Shown in pieces: positions 59,388 to 61,575 of a stretch of DNA of 61,575 bases. Origin of the DNA: Paraburkholderia sp. CNPSo 3274 (GTDB lineage: Bacteria; Pseudomonadota; Gammaproteobacteria; Burkholderiales; Burkholderiaceae); contig NZ_JAMBPR010000054.1 in the NCBI RefSeq assembly GCF_024206475.1, positions 1 through 61,575 of the forward strand, read 5' to 3'. The position numbers were made by a program, and so were the translations under genes. Below the pieces are notes generated by a model that saw nothing but the letters and a program-made list of their open reading frames with translations, was not told the DNA's origin and did no database searches. Within the stretch, counting starts at the first letter, position 1. Each line of letters opens with the position of its first letter.

Positions 59388-60578
59388 CTAAACGAGTTCT
59401 TGCCGCGCGGGGTCGCTCGCGTTGCGGGTCGTGACTTCGGCAAGCTCCAGTGCGCTCGATGCGAAGAGCAGGGGCGTCCAGCGCTGGATCGTACTTTGCG
59501 CGCCTGCTGCGAAGCGCTCGCGCAGCGCGGGCTCGCCGCCCAGTTCGCCGATGCGCTGCGCGAGCGCCGAGACGTCGCGCGGTTCGACCACGAAACCGTT
59601 TACGCCGTCGATCACCACTTCGCCCGCCACGCCACATGTGCGCGTGACGATGGCAGGGCACCCGGCCGCGAACGCTTCGTTCACGCACAAGCCCCATTGA
59701 TCGAATTCGCTCGCCAGCACGACGAACTCCGCGAGCGCATAGAGATTCGGCATTTCCTGGTTGGCGAGCGAGTTGAGTATCGTCACATGCGGCGTGAGGC
59801 CGAGCGACGCGATGCGCGCGCGCAATTGCGCTTCGAGCGGACCCTGACCCACCAGAACGAGGCCGATATTTTCGTTGTACACGCCGGATTTGCGGTAGGC
59901 GTCGATCAGCACGTCGACGTTCTTGCGTGCCACGAAGCGGCTCACGCACAAGACATAGCGCTGCGGCAGCCCGAAGCGGGATCGCACGGCTTCGGGGTTA
60001 TCGCTCGCGGCCTGCGCGAGATCCGAAAAATAGTCGACGTCGATCACATCGAAGCCGATGCGAGATCGTTCCTTCGGTATGCCAAGCGATTGCGCGTAAC
60101 GGCGATGTTTCTCGCCCGCGACGAGCGCGCCGTCGAAGCGGCTGACGATGAAACGCTTGAGCCGCTCCTTGGTGCGTTGGCGCAGTCCGTCGTCGGCCTT
60201 CGAGTCCGACATGTAGATGAGCTTGAAGCGCCGCGTGAGATGTCTGAGGAAACAAAGCACCGCCGAATAGCCGGTGTTGTAGCCGAGCGTGATGACCACG
60301 TCGGGCATGAAGTTGCGCACCTTCGCAATGAGGCGCGCGGTGTCGCGCGCGCCGAGGCCGTCGCTGTCGGCGCCGTTCTCGACCAGCGTTTCCGCCATGC
60401 GCGGCCGGTTCGCGAAGAATGCGGCGCGGCGTTCCTGAGGGAAGCCGTAGACGCCTGAGCGCGCAAAGACCTCGAGAAGCGCCACCTGGTGGCCGCGACT
60501 GGAGGCCGCGGTAACGAGAGCCTCATAGCGAGGGACGTGATAGTCGCCCAGGTTGCCGATGACGAAGAGGATGCGCAT
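59388..60578 (-). CDS. Glycosyltransferase family 4 (group 1)
   Basis: This 396-residue GT-B enzyme has an N-terminal acceptor domain starting 'MRILFVIGNLGDYHVPRYEA' and a C-terminal nucleotide-sugar domain with 'YVLCVSRFVARKNVDVLIDA' and the donor-binding 'ASEFDQWGLCVNEAFAAGCP' (E-x7-E-type site). It probably transfers a sugar in surface polysaccharide or glycolipid synthesis. ATG 60578 is the natural start; longer in-frame readings give an unlike N-terminus. Convergent with the FemAB-like gene and divergent from hpnJ. Confidence 0.88.
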   Translation of the reverse strand: MRILFVIGNLGDYHVPRYEALVTAASSRGHQVALLEVFARSGVYGFPQERRAAFFANRPRMAETLVENGADSDGLGARDTARLIAKVRNFMPDVVITLGYNTGYSAVLCFLRHLTRRFKLIYMSDSKADDGLRQRTKERLKRFIVSRFDGALVAGEKHRRYAQSLGIPKERSRIGFDVIDVDYFSDLAQAASDNPEAVRSRFGLPQRYVLCVSRFVARKNVDVLIDAYRKSGVYNENIGLVLVGQGPLEAQLRARIASLGLTPHVTILNSLANQEMPNLYALAEFVVLASEFDQWGLCVNEAFAAGCPAIVTRTCGVAGEVVIDGVNGFVVEPRDVSALAQRIGELGGEPALRERFAAGAQSTIQRWTPLLFASSALELAEVTTRNASDPARQELV

Positions 60579-61284
60579 GGACAATGACGGCTCACGGTGG
60601 CGCTTGGTTGAGCAGGCAGCGCACCGCGGGTGCCTGGCCTGCATGAAATCCCGGACAGTCGTCCTGACCTGCCGGGCAGCGTTGCCTGCGCCACACCGCT
60701 CGCACATTCGCGGCGGGGACCCGCAGTCACGCCGTTTGCTGCATCGTAACCCGATTGTGAGGTGTTTTTACGCAATGTCGGCGATCAGCGAAAACTTGTC
60801 CGATATGGCGGAGGCGATGCAAAGCAGACGAAAACCCACCGGTCAATTCTTCCAGGGAATGCGAAAGGCGCATGCACCTATTGGCGCACGACTTGCATCG
60901 CTCAGGTCGATTGACGCGATTTCGGGGGGGCAAGAGGGCGGCCGGGCTTGTAACCGATTGTCATCGCAATGGACATCAATTGGCGCGGCGCGATGAAAAC
61001 TGTCATATCAATTCGCTACACTGAAGGTTTGGCATGTTTCAATACGTCGGAAGAAGGGAAAGCGCTTAAGGTCTGCATCAGATTTTCGGCTTAATATCCT
61101 ACGGTTGACCCGAGGCGCCAAAGCCTTCAATTCGATAACAAACATGCGAACCGGAATGCCGATCGAATGTTTTGTGTAATGCATTTCGAGGGAAGTGCGC
61201 GGCGCTGTGCGCCGGCAAAGCAAGCCACGAGGTGCATGCGATAGCTAACCGGGTTTCACCACACTGCGCGGACAATCGAGGAAT
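60579..61284. other. Long intergenic region upstream of hpnJ
   Basis: This 706-nt region separates the glycosyltransferase (-) and hpnJ (+) starts and is unusually AT-rich after about 61000. A weak sigma-70 candidate for hpnJ is TTGGCG (60980-60985), 17-nt spacer, TCATAT (61003-61008), which would leave a leader of about 270 nt. GAGG lies just before the hpnJ ATG. Short open frames here have no family-like sequence, so I call no gene. A small RNA or leader regulation is possible but not supported by any fold I could recognise. Confidence 0.4.
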
Positions 61285-61575
61285 ATGAAAACGCTGTTTC
61301 TGCAGGCCCCGTCGTATGACGGCTTTGACGGTGGCGCGGGCTCGCGCTACCAGGCAAAGCGCGAGATCCGCTCGTTCTGGTATCCCACCTGGCTCGCGCA
61401 GCCCGCGGCCCTCGTGCCCGACAGCCGCGTGCTCGACGCGCCGGCCGACGGCCTCTCCGTGGAAGAGACGCTGAAGATTGCAGCTGCATACGACCTCGTC
61501 ATCATCCACACGAGCACGCCGTCGTTTCCGACCGACGCGCTGTTCTGCGAAGACCTCAAGAAGTGCAAGCCGTCG
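61285..61575 (+). CDS. hpnJ: Hopanoid-associated radical SAM protein HpnJ (5' part, cut by window end)
   Basis: Only the first 97 codons are visible. The protein begins 'MKTLFLQAPSYDGFDGGAG', then 'SRYQAKREIRSFWYPTWLAQ', matching my knowledge of HpnJ, a B12-binding-domain radical SAM enzyme needed to ring-contract ribosyl to cyclitol in the bacteriohopane-cyclitol side chain. The visible part is the N-terminal cobalamin-binding-like domain; the CxxxCxxC cluster would lie beyond the edge. GAGG upstream supports ATG 61285. Its presence suggests a hopanoid side-chain locus continues to the right. Confidence 0.82.
   Translation, partial: MKTLFLQAPSYDGFDGGAGSRYQAKREIRSFWYPTWLAQPAALVPDSRVLDAPADGLSVEETLKIAAAYDLVIIHTSTPSFPTDALFCEDLKKCKPS

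Noticed and set aside
1..61575. CRISPR arrays, tRNA/rRNA genes, insertion sequences, prophage or toxin-antitoxin modules
   Set aside because: Reading through the window I found no regularly spaced repeats, no cloverleaf-like or rRNA sequence, no transposase or integrase, and no short paired toxin-antitoxin genes.

Overview
The window is a high-GC, gene-dense stretch of a betaproteobacterial chromosome. It most resembles Burkholderia sensu lato (Paraburkholderia/Caballeronia type). The reasons are strong G/C third-position bias, a complete Wsp chemosensory operon, a DUF4148 exported protein, a Burkholderia-style porin, and the start of a hopanoid radical SAM gene (hpnJ). The genus is inferred from gene content; no rRNA or other marker is present. 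I saw no tRNA, rRNA, CRISPR array, insertion sequence or prophage.

Layout. (1) 75-743: a TetR regulator. (2) 1068-9899: the full wspABCDEF-wspR operon, which turns a surface signal into cyclic-di-GMP; most of its genes overlap by 4-8 nt. (3) 9912-12116: a large secreted beta-propeller-like protein of unknown function with one EF-hand-like loop. (4) 12371-14518: an ECF sigma factor between two related membrane anti-sigma proteins, then an exceptionally long hairpin and a convergent HtrA/DegP-type protease with a substituted oxyanion residue. (5) 16732-18330: a DUF4148 protein and a split chromate transporter. (6) 18641-24946: an esterase, a MarR regulator with a broken MFS exporter, a DUF1479 oxygenase, a ZntB/CorA transporter and a decayed diguanylate cyclase. 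(7) 25072-27806: a CSS-EAL phosphodiesterase and an orphan sulfonate/nitrate-type binding protein. (8) 27850-32782: a ROK-repressed sugar ABC operon. (9) 33080-37686: an MBL hydrolase/TetR pair, then an ECF42-type sigma factor operon with DGPF/YCII proteins and a glyoxalase-fold protein. (10) 37752-38909: a SolA-type amine oxidase. (11) 39025-47844: a LacI-controlled galactoside uptake operon with a GH42 beta-galactosidase, then a porin. (12) 48284-49843: an NlpC/P60 lipoprotein. (13) 49928-57917: a PotABCD-type transporter fused into one operon with a three-subunit opine/hydroxyproline-type dehydrogenase and a divergent IclR regulator. (14) 58344-61575: a FemAB-like acetyltransferase, a glycosyltransferase and the 5' end of hpnJ.

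The genes form independent modules. One theme is c-di-GMP: Wsp makes it, the CSS-EAL protein should degrade it, and a third GAF-PAS-GGDEF protein has decayed. The other is catabolism, where each transport cassette has its own regulator (ROK, LacI, IclR) and a visible palindromic operator. Several operators are perfect or near-perfect inverted repeats: 32 bp at MarR/DUF1479, 25 bp at ROK, 20 bp at LacI, and two TATTCC-N7-GGAATA sites at IclR. I found no clear new defence or mobile system. The best leads for novelty are the double anti-sigma/ECF locus, the HtrA active-site substitution, the three-subunit dehydrogenase/ABC operon, the WspR inhibitory-site change and the long convergent hairpin. 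All functional calls come from reading sequence motifs; no database search was run.
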